In this document: positions 25,201 to 35,235 of the stretch, in pieces
Layout of the letters: each line of letters begins with the position of its first letter
Position numbering within the stretch: the stretch's first letter is position 1
Source: Oikopleura dioica
Taxonomy: Eukaryota; Chordata; Appendicularia; Copelata; Oikopleuridae
Direction: 5' to 3'
Length of the DNA: 64,000 nt
Assembly (NCBI GenBank): GCA_907165135.1
Contig: OU015567.1
Span: 8,065,001-8,129,000 of the forward strand
Made by a program: the position numbers and the translations under genes
Notes under the pieces: model-generated
The model's input: only the letters and a program-made list of their open reading frames with translations
Database searches by the model: none
What the model was told of the DNA's origin: nothing

Positions 25201-25908
25201 AGCTATAGGAGCATCCTTCTCAGAAAAATTGAGGAGAGGAGTAAGGTTCTTTGAATTTAAATCCAGTAGCTTATAGTGAGTCGGAAATTGGATCAACGCC
25301 GATGACTTGTGGCAGACAATTTTTCCTGGCGGCTCTGGAAAGTTGTACTCGTAGAGTGGCGTTATTGAATTGCTAGCATTGAGAAGCACATTGACTCTTT
25401 ATTGAAATCAACGACGATTACCTCGGAGAAAGTCGAAGTAAAGCAGCTGCTTTCTTCTTTTGAATCGCGATAAAAATCTCAACATCAAGCGAGCTTCCAT
25501 TCGTCGCCGAAGCATTGATGTAGAAATCGGAAACGTTTGTCAGTTGACTCTGTTTGCCAGTTATAATAGTCAAGGAATCAATGTCCAGAATAGAGAGAAC
25601 TCCGTCAGTCGTGAGGATCAGGACACGGGACTCGTCTAGCGCTTGAACCTTTTTCAGCGGCTTGCGGATTCCGAGATGTTTCTTGGCGACAAGTTTGCTT
25701 CCATCAAAAAGGTAACCGATCGAGGCGTTCGTGGATATAAAGATCTTGCTGTGGCAAATGGTCAGTCCTTCAAGATGAATTCTTTCCTTCAACATGGTTC
25801 AATATTTTTGTTGCACTTTGAAGCTAGAAATCAAAGAAGAACCCTCATCTTATCGCATCCAATTGCGTCGGGAGGAATAAGGAGCTCCAAGTCAAAGACC
25901 CTCGCCAT
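22210..25908 (-). CDS. TGFBRAP1: TGFBRAP1/VPS3-like CORVET subunit
   Basis: Large subunit of the endosomal CORVET tether. Exon 1 reads MARVFDLELLIPPDAIGCDK (ATG 25908). The N-terminal CNH beta-propeller shows KKHLGIRKPLKKVQALDESR (human HLGFKKPVNELRA) and VSDFYINASA followed by VEIFIAIQKKKAA (human AATFALNENP and VEVCIISVKRR). The helical C-terminal half holds IRYLEHLVEQSTTKKFVYEE, matching human VKYLEHLVIDKRLQKEEY. The last exons carry GKAILNLLPADAPISKYSKI and the Vps39-type end NNQCKVSGKRIQDDFYLYPK, where the human protein has a CxxC zinc-binding tail; here only part of that tail is obvious. Stop TAA 22210. About twelve exons. The homologous VPS39 is excluded by the closer match to TGFBRAP1 in the clathrin-repeat region. 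Confidence 0.87.
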
Positions 25909-26684
25909 TTATGAGACGGAAATACGGGTTCGTTTCTCGCTATTCTCGGTTAACGCTCTCGAGCCTTCTAAAACGTGATTTTGTTATTGTAAAAATAATC
26001 ATTTATTGATTTTATGATATACTCTTGATCATTCCCTAAAAGAGTGACCGAGAAAGATGTAAGAGCTCGTAAGATCTCTGGAAGACGAGGAGGCTATTTT
26101 CGGTGTTTTCTTACAATTCTTTCCTGTAATTTTGGAGCGTCGACAAAAGGAAAACCACGAGGGCAAATGGCGAACATCTTTCCTCTTGCGAAAAATAAAC
26201 ATGAGAAACAATTAGAGTCTTAGAGGAATCTGGTATCACTGGATAAATTTACTGAGAATTCTGTACAACAGAAACTGTAGTAACTAAATAAATTTATTTT
26301 GGTACCTTTTCATGTTTTCGCTAAGATTAAGGTACATCCCGGGGGTGATAGCCCCACTAATCAAAGTGTGAAGAACTATTGGTAATTTAGGACTGTAAAG
26401 TTAAGCAATTTAACATTAGATATCGTTTCTATTGTTCACTTCCCAGTATAAAATTTCTTAAAATTTTGACCTTATCGACAATAACTTATGGTTTTTCTGC
26501 AGAGCTCGTGAATGTGTGGTAGCGCTTTCGGATGAGCTTCTCTGATTGGATAAGCGCGAAAGGCGACGCGCGATCCCGAAATCGCCAGGCCGCGCAATCA
26601 ATATTCAACTCCCTCGGGGACATCCAAATTCATAAAATTACAGTACAATAAGCGGGGTATCAGAGAAATCCTTTCCGGCGAACG
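25909..26684. promoter_or_regulatory. Divergent promoter region between TGFBRAP1 and the finger gene
   Basis: AT-rich apart from 26540-26610, which has ATTGG (inverted CCAAT, 26545-26549) closely followed by GCGCGAAAGG, an E2F-like word, and more CGCG steps about 100 bp before the plus-strand ATG at 26685. The rest of the stretch shows no gene. Confidence 0.4.
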
Positions 26685-29236
26685 ATGGATGATGCTCTTC
26701 CTGTATGTTTCAATATAATTTTATATCATTGCTATAATTAAGTGCATTATAATCTTTTATTCTCTCTTTATCTTTTTATATTTTTCTTTATGAATAGCAA
26801 AAAAATGCAATTAGTTCTATATTTAGCTGGAGAATGTCAAAACGCTCATCGAAGATGAAACAGTAAAAGTCGAAGTCATCGAAGAAATCGAAAATACCCC
26901 CCAATATGGCGATGACGAAGTCGCCGTGAAGCTTGAATATGCGGAAGACCCTCCTCCGACGGCAGCTGTCGCCCCGACGCCAAAGAAAACTCGCCGCCTG
27001 CCATCAATCCTGCAGAAACGAGCGAAGAGACCTAAGATTTCCAACGGAGCTCAAGCTGGTCGCACGTCATCAACACTGATGTCTGCAGCACAATTCCAGT
27101 CGAATTCGCCATCAGCACAAGATGTCAATTTAGCGAGCCGCATCCTGCCAATGCCACGGCGGAATGGAGTGCCATCTGCGCTGGATGGAAGTCCTCAGCA
27201 AAAGCGGATTATCTTGCCGAAACCTAGAGCAGCTATTCAAGGAATCGCCATAGGAAATCCAGTCAAGATCAAAGTTAATGGAGTTCGAAAAACATCAACC
27301 GATTCTGACAAGTCCGACAAAATCGCGTCAACGGCTCTTCATCCCCAGCTGAGCCAGCCCGTCATAACCTCTCCGCCCGAGCTCGAAGTAAAAACTCCAG
27401 ACCCGCGGGAAAAGATGAGGCCAGGAGAAGACTCAAGCCTGAAAGTAACGGGGCTGATGAAAATCAGCGGAACGGACCACTGGAACTTCAAATGGGATCT
27501 CACCGGTAGAGAATACTGCTCTCGCTGCAACAAAATCCACAACGTCGATGAGAAAGCAGTAGATGATGATGAGGGAGGTTTTCATATTGGAAATTCTGTC
27601 GCGAAGAGTCACAAATGCGTTGTCGACACGGTATGGAAAAAAGATTTTGCCGTCGAACTAGTCTTCCTCAAAGTAATTTATGTAACCATTCTTCAGTGTG
27701 GAATCTGCGGAATGGAATTAACGGGCGATTCAGAACAGCTACGTCTGCGACACATTCTTCACTGTGAAAAGGAAGAAATAGAAACTGTTCGGGGAAAAGG
27801 TAACGTAGCAGAGACACGTACAGAGGAGGTTAAATTTGTGGATAATTTTAGCCCTCTACATCGCGGACAAGGGAAAAGAGAGACGTCAATGCCGGATTTG
27901 CAATGAAGACTTTTCCAACATGATGCCCTCCGTGGAATATAGTTATTTCCGAAGACATTGCGCTTCACATGTCATCCCGGATCATATTGACGGTCAAAAG
28001 TTCTTTTACAGATGCTTCTACTGCCCAGAAAGATACAAGAGGTTTGACAAAAATTACCCTTGAAACGAATGAGATACCAAATGTTCTTTAGTAAGATGAC
28101 TTATGTAAATCATCTTTTCTACCATTACCAAAATGGTGTCCACTGCGCAGACTGCCATTTTCTATCGCACGAAGAAGGAGAAATGTTTCTACACAAAATA
28201 TGCCATGGGAGAGCCACGTGTCCTTCTTGTCAGGGATAAAGTATCTTTTGATAAAAATTACGGATGCCAAGATGTGGTTTTCCGTAAAGAACATCTTGTT
28301 GTTTACTATCGCTAACGCTTCTTTTTCTGTGGAATTTACCATAGAGTATTAATGTAGAATATGAACATTATATTTATCCCTCCAAAGCTGTGCCATCTTT
28401 CTCGCGAGTGACGGCTACACGACGGAATCGCTCAAACTTCACTGGCAAAGTTGTTATCACAATACTGTCGCGAAAATGAACAAATGTGGCTACTGTGGCA
28501 AGGGATTCAAAGATCCCTTTTCGCTCAACGACGAATGGCGCATGGTCGAACATTTGATGCGTTGCGGCGGAAAGCATGATAAGCGAGGGGTGAGGAAGAC
28601 GGAATGCTTGGCTTGCGGAAACGAGACCGAGTTTGAAAAGAGCGTAAAGAATCACGCTCTGCTCCATGTTTTGCCAAATGCGACCGAGGATAAGCCTCTT
28701 GCTTGCCCGATTCCTGTTCCCTGTTGTTTGAATCAATGCGGGCGAGTATTTTATGATAGAACAAGGTAGAAGAGGCAAAGCTCTTTCTTTCCAATCAAAT
28801 CTTTTTCAGTCTTTACCAACATGTGCTTGGAAGCTTCAACAAACGCCAATGTGCAGCTCATCAACGAGAGGAGTGCCTGAACCGCCTTCTGGATCAAACT
28901 CCTGCTGCCCTTACTTTCCCCGACCAAGATAATTCGCCAAGAGAAGAAGAAACACAAATCGTCCCGAAAATTTCGCCTGTCCCAGAAGAGAGTTCCAACG
29001 CCTCCAACAATTATTCAAGCTCCACTCACTGCCTCTCAATTTCTCCAAAGTGCCCAGTTTCCGGCGTCAAGCCAATCTAAAAGGTTTCATCTATTCACCT
29101 CATCCTCTTTCGTTCCTAAGTCTTCTTCAGTGCACCTGCAACACCCGTGAAAATCCGCCGGCCGAATATTCTGAGAAGAAAGCCAAAACCGCCAAAGAAA
29201 CAAGACGTTAAAGTAGAGCTGTTAGAATCTGCCTAA
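26685..29236 (+). CDS. Unrecognised protein with many Cys/His finger motifs
   Basis: Starts MDDALP, then a GTATGT donor; exon 2 (about 26828) continues LENVKTLIEDETVKVEVIEE. The first 200 residues are acidic then Lys/Pro/Ser-rich and probably nuclear (RRLPSILQKRAKRPKI). From about 27510 a series of irregular fingers follows: YCSRCNKIHNVD; CGICGMELTGDS with RLRHILHC; CRICNEDFSN with FRRHCASH; CFYCPERYKRF; HCADCHFLSHE; CGYCGKGFKDPF with MVEHLMRC; CLACGNETEF; CCLNQCGRVFYDRTSLYQHV. This resembles C2H2 fingers with unusual spacing, so DNA or RNA binding is inferred only. The end is ambiguous: the main frame stops at 29080, while an overlapping frame with a basic tail (PVKIRRPNILRRKPKPPKKQ) runs on to TAA 29236. 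Confidence 0.62.
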
Positions 29237-29444
29237 AAATATTTCTCATATCTGTAAATACTATTGTATCTAACTCTTATTATACCACATTTACTAAATT
29301 AAGATAATTTACGATCCTTAAAGTTCTTCAACACTGTGGTTGAAATAAACAGAAACAAAGCTGGAAATTTATGTTGAAGTCCTCTCTCTTGATCTTAAAT
29401 TTATCTGTCGAAAGAAGGAAAAACGTATTTAAAAATATACGAAT

Positions 29445-29585
29445 TCCCTTACGATAGGTATAAGACGGAAAGCTTAACGGAAAGAGGCCAACTGTCGCGG
29501 TTTCTCCAAATAAGGTTGCTTTATAGACGACAGTCCGCCAGTCTTAACTTTTGTCAAAATATGAAGCATCAGAAATAACGCACAA
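29445..29585 (-). pseudogene. SERINC exon relic
   Basis: The minus strand aligns with the SERINC exon at 37380-37510 in the same orientation: DWRTVVYKATLFGETATVGL here against DGRTCVYNATIFGVNATLSL there. Flanking DNA (the TTACGATAGGTATAAG side) also matches. Stops and small indels break the frame. It is part of the rearranged copy of the SERINC-peptide-MCMBP block. Confidence 0.6.
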
Positions 29586-29624
29586 AATTATTTCAGGTGT
29601 TATCCTGAAGCATATTCATGACAC

Positions 29625-29760
29625 GCAAAATGGAAAACGAAAGAAGAACCTTTTCGCGTTCTGAGTAAGGAACTACAGAACAAGGTGCTTGCCAGATAAA
29701 TCAAAGAGTCACCGAGCTTCTCCACATCAGTATGAATCATCATACTACATAATCCGGGTT
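29625..29760 (+). pseudogene. Degraded MCMBP exon/intron fragment
   Basis: The run GCTTGCCAGATAAATCAAAG followed by AGTCACCGAGC corresponds to the end of the MCMBP exon at about 39804 and its following intron (GCTCGCCAGGTAAATCGACG). The donor GT has become AT, and a stop interrupts the upstream part. It is shorter and more decayed than the copy at 30.8-31.2 kb. Confidence 0.45.
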
Positions 29761-30268
29761 TTTAAATATCTACAGTGTAGTCATCAGGAAGGACTGTGCA
29801 CTGCAACTGTTTCGAAATAATCCACAGACAACATACATGTATCTTAGTACATTCATCTAGCAGACGAAGGCAAATGCCTTCGTGATAGACTCACGATGAG
29901 GCTTCGAATAAAAATCTAGACAATATAATAGTTTATTAATAATGAAGCCTCGAAGGTTGACTTTCACTTCTTTTTTCTTTGTTACACTCTTTCTAGTACT
30001 CAAGATGATTCCAAAACATCCGTTACGCTTAAGGTTAACTGAAATAAACAAATTCTAAATTTCATTCACCAATTTGTCCATTTGTCAAACAATAAGAGCG
30101 AATTCGTTTTTAAAGAATTTCAAACGCGGAGAGTGATTGCTTGAAGAAAGAATGACAAGAAGTAGTTTTTGAATGATCAGGAGATTGTATTTGATTCGGA
30201 ATGTTTGCAAGTAAATGTACAATGGTTATAAATAGAGTTCAAGTGAAAGAGGCGGCTTTTCAGATCGT

Positions 30269-30496
30269 TTAGTAAATGATGGAGTTGCTGGGTCGGAGAT
30301 AAGCGTTGCAGCAGTTCATTTCTGGGTTGAGAATGATCTTGCATTTGCTGACGGTTTTCTGGTAACCAGGTCGGTTTTGGGAAACGACTTCGTCGCATTT
30401 GTTGCAGACATCGAAGTTGCAAACAGATGATTTAGTGATGAATCGAGAGGCGCTTGTGATTTGGATAAGAGCGAAGAAGAGAGCGAGGAAGTTCAT
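30269..30496 (-). CDS. Secreted six-cysteine peptide, copy 1
   Basis: Single-exon 75-residue protein. The start MNFLALFFALIQITSASR is a typical signal peptide with likely cleavage around Ala-Ser/Arg. The mature part of about 57 residues has six Cys in the pattern CNFDVCNKC...KC...CC, enough for three disulfides, and ends LRPSNSIIY. The paralog at 38870-39097 differs at 8 of 75 positions, with all Cys kept, so both appear to be under constraint. A TATTTAAAG box (30549-30557) and an AGAGCGCTCT palindrome are shared with the paralog's promoter. No family recognised; a defence, signalling or house-associated role is possible but not shown. The gene lies among broken pieces of SERINC and MCMBP. 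Confidence 0.8.
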   Translation of the reverse strand: MNFLALFFALIQITSASRFITKSSVCNFDVCNKCDEVVSQNRPGYQKTVSKCKIILNPEMNCCNAYLRPSNSIIY

Positions 30497-30548
30497 TTTT
30501 AAGCTGTTTTTGGTTGTTGTGGTATGCCTTCTAGCCTCGCTGACGGCC

Positions 30549-30625
30549 TTTAAATAGCTTCTGCGTAAGTATGATTTGGTGAGAGCGCTCTCGGACTCAC
30601 TCACTTGAGGCGCTCCGGGTGAAGC
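30549..30625 (-). promoter_or_regulatory. Conserved promoter of peptide copy 1
   Basis: TATA-type TATTTAAAG at 30549-30557, then upstream AAATCATACTT, GAGAGCGCTCTC and GAGCGCCTCAAGTGAGTG. The same words in the same order occur upstream of copy 2 at 38755-38818. Conservation of the block in both copies suggests that it contains functional sites. Confidence 0.6.
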
Positions 30626-30789
30626 AAAGAGGATCTTTTTTACCTGAATCGGAAAGAATGCAAGGGTGATGGGTTCAACACTTCAACTTGAAGAGCGAGA
30701 AATTTTTACGGCAATGGATATTCAAACACCTGTAATAACGATCGTAATAACTTCCAAATGTACTGCCAGAAAGATCAAATTTTCTATTC

Positions 30790-31240
30790 GATACGGTGCT
30801 CCTGTGCCTAACGACCATAGACTGCAGTTATGTGGAATCAAATTAGACATATCTTGTTTATCTTTAGCGATCATGCCTTATTTCTTTCAGATCAAGGCCG
30901 TATGAAGTCGGAGACGAATAGATGGTCAAGGACTTCATCATTTAGTCCAGACACGCGAACGAAAAACTAGGAGTTAAAAAGCGTCATTAACTTCTTGTAC
31001 TCGCCAGGTAAATCGACGAGTCACCGAGCGCAAGCATCATGAGTATGATTTGGATTCTTTTTGCAAATCTTTAATCTTTGAGAAGCACTGTGAAATGCTC
31101 AAAAAATTCCAGAAAGCAAGGCTCATTGGAAGACTCAGGAAGACATGTCATACATTTAAAATAATAATGTTGAACGTGTGATTCCCTGATTCTTCGATGA
31201 TTTCACCTAAAATAGAATGCGAAAATTAAGCCTCCTACAA
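30790..31240 (+). pseudogene. MCMBP C-terminal exon relic
   Basis: Aligns along its length with the reverse strand of 39540-40010, including intron sequence, the acceptor (TTTCAG|ATCAAG) and the exon GDEQMVQNFIIESRRANEKL. In this copy the exon has stops (GAATAG, TTTAGT) and a changed frame. Downstream, the intron parts with GAAGCACTGTGAAATGC and TTTCACCTAAAATAGAATG also match. It is inverted relative to the working gene. Confidence 0.7.
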
Positions 31241-31261
31241 TCGTCATTATGACGATTCGGC

Positions 31262-31325
31262 ATATATTATACCGTATAATTTATACGGTATGTGACGTAT
31301 TCCAATGATCGTTTCATGGACCATG
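31262..31325. repeat. Two short perfect palindromes
   Basis: TACCGTATAATTTATACGGTA (about 31271-31291) is a near-perfect palindrome, and GGACCATGCCGCATGGTCC (about 31318-31336) is a perfect stem with a short loop. They lie between the MCMBP relic and SCO1. They may be structural, or the end of a small element; nothing else is seen in the spacer up to 31450. Confidence 0.4.
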
Positions 31326-31449
31326 CCGCATGGTCCTTGCACTATTCTCCTACGAACGCGACCACTCTAACTCTGCCACTTCGATAAATGTGTGAGCTAC
31401 AACTAACAGATCTGGGACTATAAATGCAAAGTTGAAACAAGCTGCACAT

Positions 31450-32330
31450 TTATATTGAAGTTGTATTAAACTTGTTAAACAAATCGATCTGTTGCAAAAT
31501 AACTGGATGCATGTCTTCCGGTGGCATTTGTCGATTCATGAAGTGATTTTGATAAACGCCGTTCGGGTTGATTAGATAAATGACAATCGTGTGGTCAAGG
31601 AGATACTCGCCCTCGTCACTTTTAGGTCCAACGCTAGAATTTTTTTTTTTGGCGAAAGTTTTACGAGCAAATTTACCTAAAGTAAATCTTGTAGTTTTTG
31701 CACATTTGCTTGATTTGCTTCGATGAACCAGTAAGACCCAAAAAGGACGGATAATCTTAATTAAAATTAATATTCTAACATAATATGAGAATTAATATTC
31801 TACCTTCAAGATAATAAGCAAGATTCTCGGGAGTATCTCGCTCAGGATCGATTGTGACAAAGACAGGCTCAAGATCTGGAAGATCTGCATTCTTCTTTCG
31901 CGCGTGATCGTGGATTTCCTTGATGTCCATTATTTTTTCCATTGTTTCGGGGCAAATGTCTGGACAGTGGGCGAAACCGAAATACATTAGGAGCCATTTT
32001 CCTTTTAGATTTTCTTTCGTTACAACTAGAATATCACGATTTCAATGATGAAAACGCATTTGCGATAGAACCTGAGTTGTCGCGACAGTTAACAAGGGTC
32101 CAATCATTCCTCCCAATGTTGTACTGCTGTGTGTTATTCCACAAGTTTTGCTCTCGCTCCTGCTTGAGCTTTTCCTTTTTAAGCTCCTCGTCATACCAAT
32201 GCATGAAATACACTGAGCCCGCAACGAATCCAACAATCCCAAAACGAGTCGCAAGTGGAATTTTCCTGCTCGAGGGATTTCCACTTGATGCTCGAGCTAA
32301 GATCCTTCGAGAAAATGCCCGGTGCAGCAT
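31450..32330 (-). CDS. SCO1: SCO1/SCO2 copper chaperone for cytochrome c oxidase
   Basis: Inner-mitochondrial-membrane protein that delivers copper to COX2. ATG 32330 follows TTCAG|A directly, a trans-splice-like start. The N-terminus MLHRAFSRRILARASS is a mitochondrial presequence and GIVGFVAGSVYFMHWY is the single membrane span. A 46-bp intron joins DWTLVNCRDNS to VVTKENLKGKWLLMYFGFAH. The copper motif CPDIC (family CPxxC) follows, then VFVTIDPERDTPENLAYYLE and, near the end, the copper-ligand histidine in LLDHTIVIYLINPNG. Stop TAA 31450. Length about 240 residues, normal for the family; SCO1 and SCO2 cannot be told apart here. Confidence 0.93.
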
Positions 32331-32579
32331 TCTGAAGTTAAGGGGAAAGTAATAATGAAATAAAATGGAAAAGTCAAGGGCAGATGCGAAATTCGTCTCG
32401 CGCTTTTTAGATCTACACGTGCCAGACACAACTTCGTCGCATAAACTGAGTCCGTCATTTCTTGAAACTCCTAATAAGTTCCCGGGCGCGCAGATGGATA
32501 AATGTTAAATGAGTTGGTTGAGAGCTTGTCGAGACACGAAAAATAATCCAAGTAGAAAAGAAAAGTATTTATTCGATAT

Positions 32580-32879
32580 TTACAAGTCGTCATGTTTGGG
32601 AGAAATTTCTGGCCGCAGATACGCTTTCTTCGTGTACAGATCCCGGAAGAACAGTGGTGGGCGAGTCGCTGGAATCTAATAAACAATTTAAGGAATGCTG
32701 ATGAATGATAGTTGTGGTACCTTATTGGTAAGAGCATCGTTGATGACCCGACCAGAGTCTGAGGCAAAGACAAACTTTTCTCGCGATGGAGGACGGGCTC
32801 GCATCGTTGAATCGAATAGAAGATTTTCTCGTAGATATATAAATCGCTCAGAGCCTTCGAGTACATACGCTAAAAACAT
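32580..32879 (-). CDS. Small unrecognised protein
   Basis: Two exons join in phase (donor AAG|GTACCA near 32720; acceptor TTATTAG near 32678): ...STMRARPPSREKFVFASDSG, RVINDALTNK, then IPATRPPLFFRDLYTKKAYL and PEISPKHDDL, stop 32580. The start is uncertain. ATG 32879 gives about 83 residues; if the AG at 32872 is a trans-splice acceptor, the first ATG in this frame is the internal MRARPP, giving about 60. A different frame is also open across the whole stretch (MYSKALSDLYIYEKIF...). It lies upstream of SCO1 on the same strand, which hints at a mitochondrial protein, but nothing in the sequence proves it. Confidence 0.45.
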
Positions 32880-33026
32880 GATGTAAACAAGTGGAAACGA
32901 TCAAGATCACAATAACTTATTGTCAATAAGATATTTTGTCTGTCTCTCTTGAAATACACCGCGTAGAACAACACTTACTTCCTATCGAGTTTCTCAGTGA
33001 TGGTTGCCCATGGCGCGTGACGAGAT

Positions 33027-35235
33027 TTAATGATCGACTGAAATTACTGTTAGGCTCAAATAAAACCTTGAAGGAAACCTGGGGAGTGCCGTGTTAATCA
33101 TCCTGCAGTCAAATGTTCTCAATCGCGTGGTCGAGCTGTCCAAATGAGTCGCTTTATGCACATGGTGAATATCTAAAAAGCGCGAATAGAATTAGGCAAT
33201 TTGAAATGACTATACCTTTATAATGCTTATTGGAGTAGTCCTCTTTCTTATTTTGCTGATTGTAAAATCTTAGAGCCGGGTTAGCATTTGTCGCCCCGCG
33301 ATGAGCTCGTTTCGTCGACCATTGCTATTTTTGATAACTCTCTTGTAGCAGTATTGAGAAACTTACGTGATTCTTGTACTGCGGCTTGTTACTTCGAAAA
33401 GGAAGACCATTCTGGCTGGCGATAGAGGCCATTTCCCGCATCGAATTCTCATCCGTCTCTTGCTGATTCTGCTGGGCTCGATTCAACCGGTACTTGTTCG
33501 CACCGAATCGTTTCGAATTCTGCGGCCAGGAAGAGCTACTCTGCCAGTTGACGCTACTGCGCCCTGAATATACAACGATAGAATTAATCGACATAACTAG
33601 GGGGTGCACAGTGGGAAAATCGATTTTTTTATCATCCTCTTAAAGGGATGAATGATACATCGATGGAAAGCCTGAGATCCACTGATCATTTTAACATGTG
33701 ACTTGAGGTCATCGAAGGTCACGTGAGGTCACCTGAGGTCAAAATGCCATTTTTCTCAAACCCGATTTATATCAGGGTTTTTATGCATGAAATTGATCGC
33801 TGATGATCACTGATCATTTTCATCATCATAAAAACCCCTTAAAATTACCGATTTATATCAGGGTTTTTATGCATGAAATTGATCGCTGATGATCACTGAT
33901 CATTTTCATCATCATAAAAACCCCTTAAAATTAAAAATGAAGGAACGGGGCTGAAACGGCCCGAAGGGCCGTCAAGCCCCTTAAAATTAAAAATGAAGGA
34001 ACGGGGCTGAAACGGCCCGAAGGGCCGTCAAGCCCCTTAAAATTAAAAATGAAGGAACGGGGCTGAAACGGCCCGAAGGGCCGTCAAGCCCTTAAAATTA
34101 AAAATGAAGGAACGGGGCTGAAACGGCCCGAAGGGCCGTCAAGCCCTTAAAATTAAAAATGAAGGAACGGGGCTGAAACGGCCCGAAGGGCCGTCAAGCC
34201 CTTAAAATTAAAAATGAAGGAACGGGGCTGAAACGGCCCGAAGGGCCGTCAAGCCCTTAAAATTAAAAATGAAGGAACGGGGCTGAAACGGCCCGAAGGG
34301 CCGTCAAGCCCTTAAAATTAAAAATGAAGGAACGGGGCTGAAACGGCCCGAAGGGCCGTCAAGCCCCTTAAAATTAAAAATGAAGGAACGGGGCTGAAAC
34401 GGCCCGAAGGGCCGTCAAGCCCTTAAAATTAAAAATGAAGGAACGGGGCTGAAACGGCCCGAAGGGCCGTCAAGCCTTAAAATTAAAAATGAAGGAATGG
34501 GGCTGAAACGGCTCGAAATTAAAAATTTGTCGAAAATTTTCTCCTTCCAGGAGCACTCTTCCACCAGAAAAGTCCTCCGGAGGACAAAAAAAGACTCACC
34601 CTAGATCACATGATCAGTGTTGATCATTTTTTTTGGAAAAAACGGCTTGAAAAAAAAATGTCATCGTCGGGATTCGAACGCCCACCCTTGGCCAAAAGTG
34701 AAGGATTTTGACAGAAAATCGGCTCTAGAATTTTTTCCTCACGAGACCACAAGATCATATGACTATCACTTGAAAGCGCTTGATTTGCTCTTTTATATGG
34801 TGGAAAATTACGAGGTAACCTTTTGGCACTTTTTTTCTACAGGCAAAAGTATGTTTTGTCTACCCTTGTCACGTGATTTTAGGGGTGAAAATGTGCTTTT
34901 TGGGTTTTCTTGTAATGAAACTAAATGATCCTTAGATAAAAACCAATCTATTTGTAAGGTTACAATATAGATACATGTACTATTAAATTTGCCGATTTTC
35001 CCACTGTGCACCCCCTAGACATAACAAAAGGCCCGTTCAAGTTTACCCAAAACATATGCTTTTGACCATTAAGAAGCGCTAAAGAGTGAGTTGAATTTAC
35101 CTAGATTAGTACGACTTGTATCGGTCAGTACGTTTGTGATTGGAGAAGTTTGACGATTGAGATTATTCAAGGACACTCGTTTTCCATCCTTCTTCTTTGT
35201 TCGTCGTCCTTCTCCTACTTTGGCTAGCGCGCACT
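33027..35235 (-). CDS. Unrecognised basic protein, 5' end unclear
   Basis: Four exons join in frame: about 35235-35101 (KKDGKRVSLNNLNRQTSPIT...TNL, donor GTAAAT); 33573-about 33367 (GRSSVNWQSSSSWPQNSKRF...QQNQQETDENSMREMASIA); a 44-bp intron; about 33322-33213 (QWSTKRAHRGATNANPALRF, YNQQNKKEDYSNKHYK); and about 33174-33027 (DIHHVHKATHLDSSTTRLRT). The protein is Asn/Gln/Ser/Arg-rich with no known domain, perhaps an RNA-associated factor. The first intron has been enlarged to about 1.5 kb by the hAT-like element at 33598-35017. No in-frame ATG was found for the first exon. Confidence 0.5.
33764..33938. repeat. Two direct repeats of about 85 bp inside the hAT-like element
   Basis: The unit starts CGATTTATATCAGGGTTTTT, contains GATCGCTGATGATCACTGATC and ends at CCCCTTAAAATTA; two almost identical copies stand next to each other. 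Its TGATCACTGATCA core is itself palindromic. Confidence 0.8.
33925..34520. repeat. Tandem array of 11 hairpin-forming units (about 56-58 bp)
   Basis: Each unit is an A-rich half (TTAAAATTAAAAATGAAGGA) and a GC-rich half whose ACGGCCC GAA GGGCCGT forms a strong stem-loop inside an outer GGGGCT...AAGCCCC stem. I count eleven occurrences; the last is degenerate (GGAATGGGG, GGCTCG). Units differ mainly by the number of C before TTAAAA. It lies wholly within the hAT-like element. Confidence 0.88.
34655..34765 (-). other. tRNA-like sequence (possible SINE or tRNA relic)
   Basis: On the minus strand GCGTTCGAATCCC fits a tRNA T-arm/B-box and TGGTCTCGTGAGG is a fair A-box position, with TAGAGCC and an anticodon-arm-like GATTTT...AAAATC between. 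The D-arm and acceptor do not fold cleanly, so it is not a working tRNA. It is inside the hAT-like element. Confidence 0.35.

Larger units (their letters stand above)
33598..35017. mobile_element. Non-autonomous hAT-like transposon, 1,420 bp
   Basis: Perfect 25-bp terminal inverted repeats begin TAGGGGGTGCACAGTGGGAA at both ends. The direct 8-bp duplication GACATAAC flanks it (33590-33597 and 35018-35025). An 8-bp target duplication and TA/CAGGG-type ends are marks of the hAT superfamily. There is no transposase ORF; the interior holds two satellites and a tRNA-like stretch. It sits in an intron of the minus-strand gene at 33027-35235. Confidence 0.85.

Noticed and set aside
28374-28778. 134-codon minus frame opposite the finger gene
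   Set aside because: The plus strand encodes Cys/His fingers with sensible splice sites; the antisense frame has no support.
33925-34520. Regular repeats that could suggest a CRISPR array
   Set aside because: Units are contiguous with no unique spacers, inside a transposon in a eukaryotic genome.
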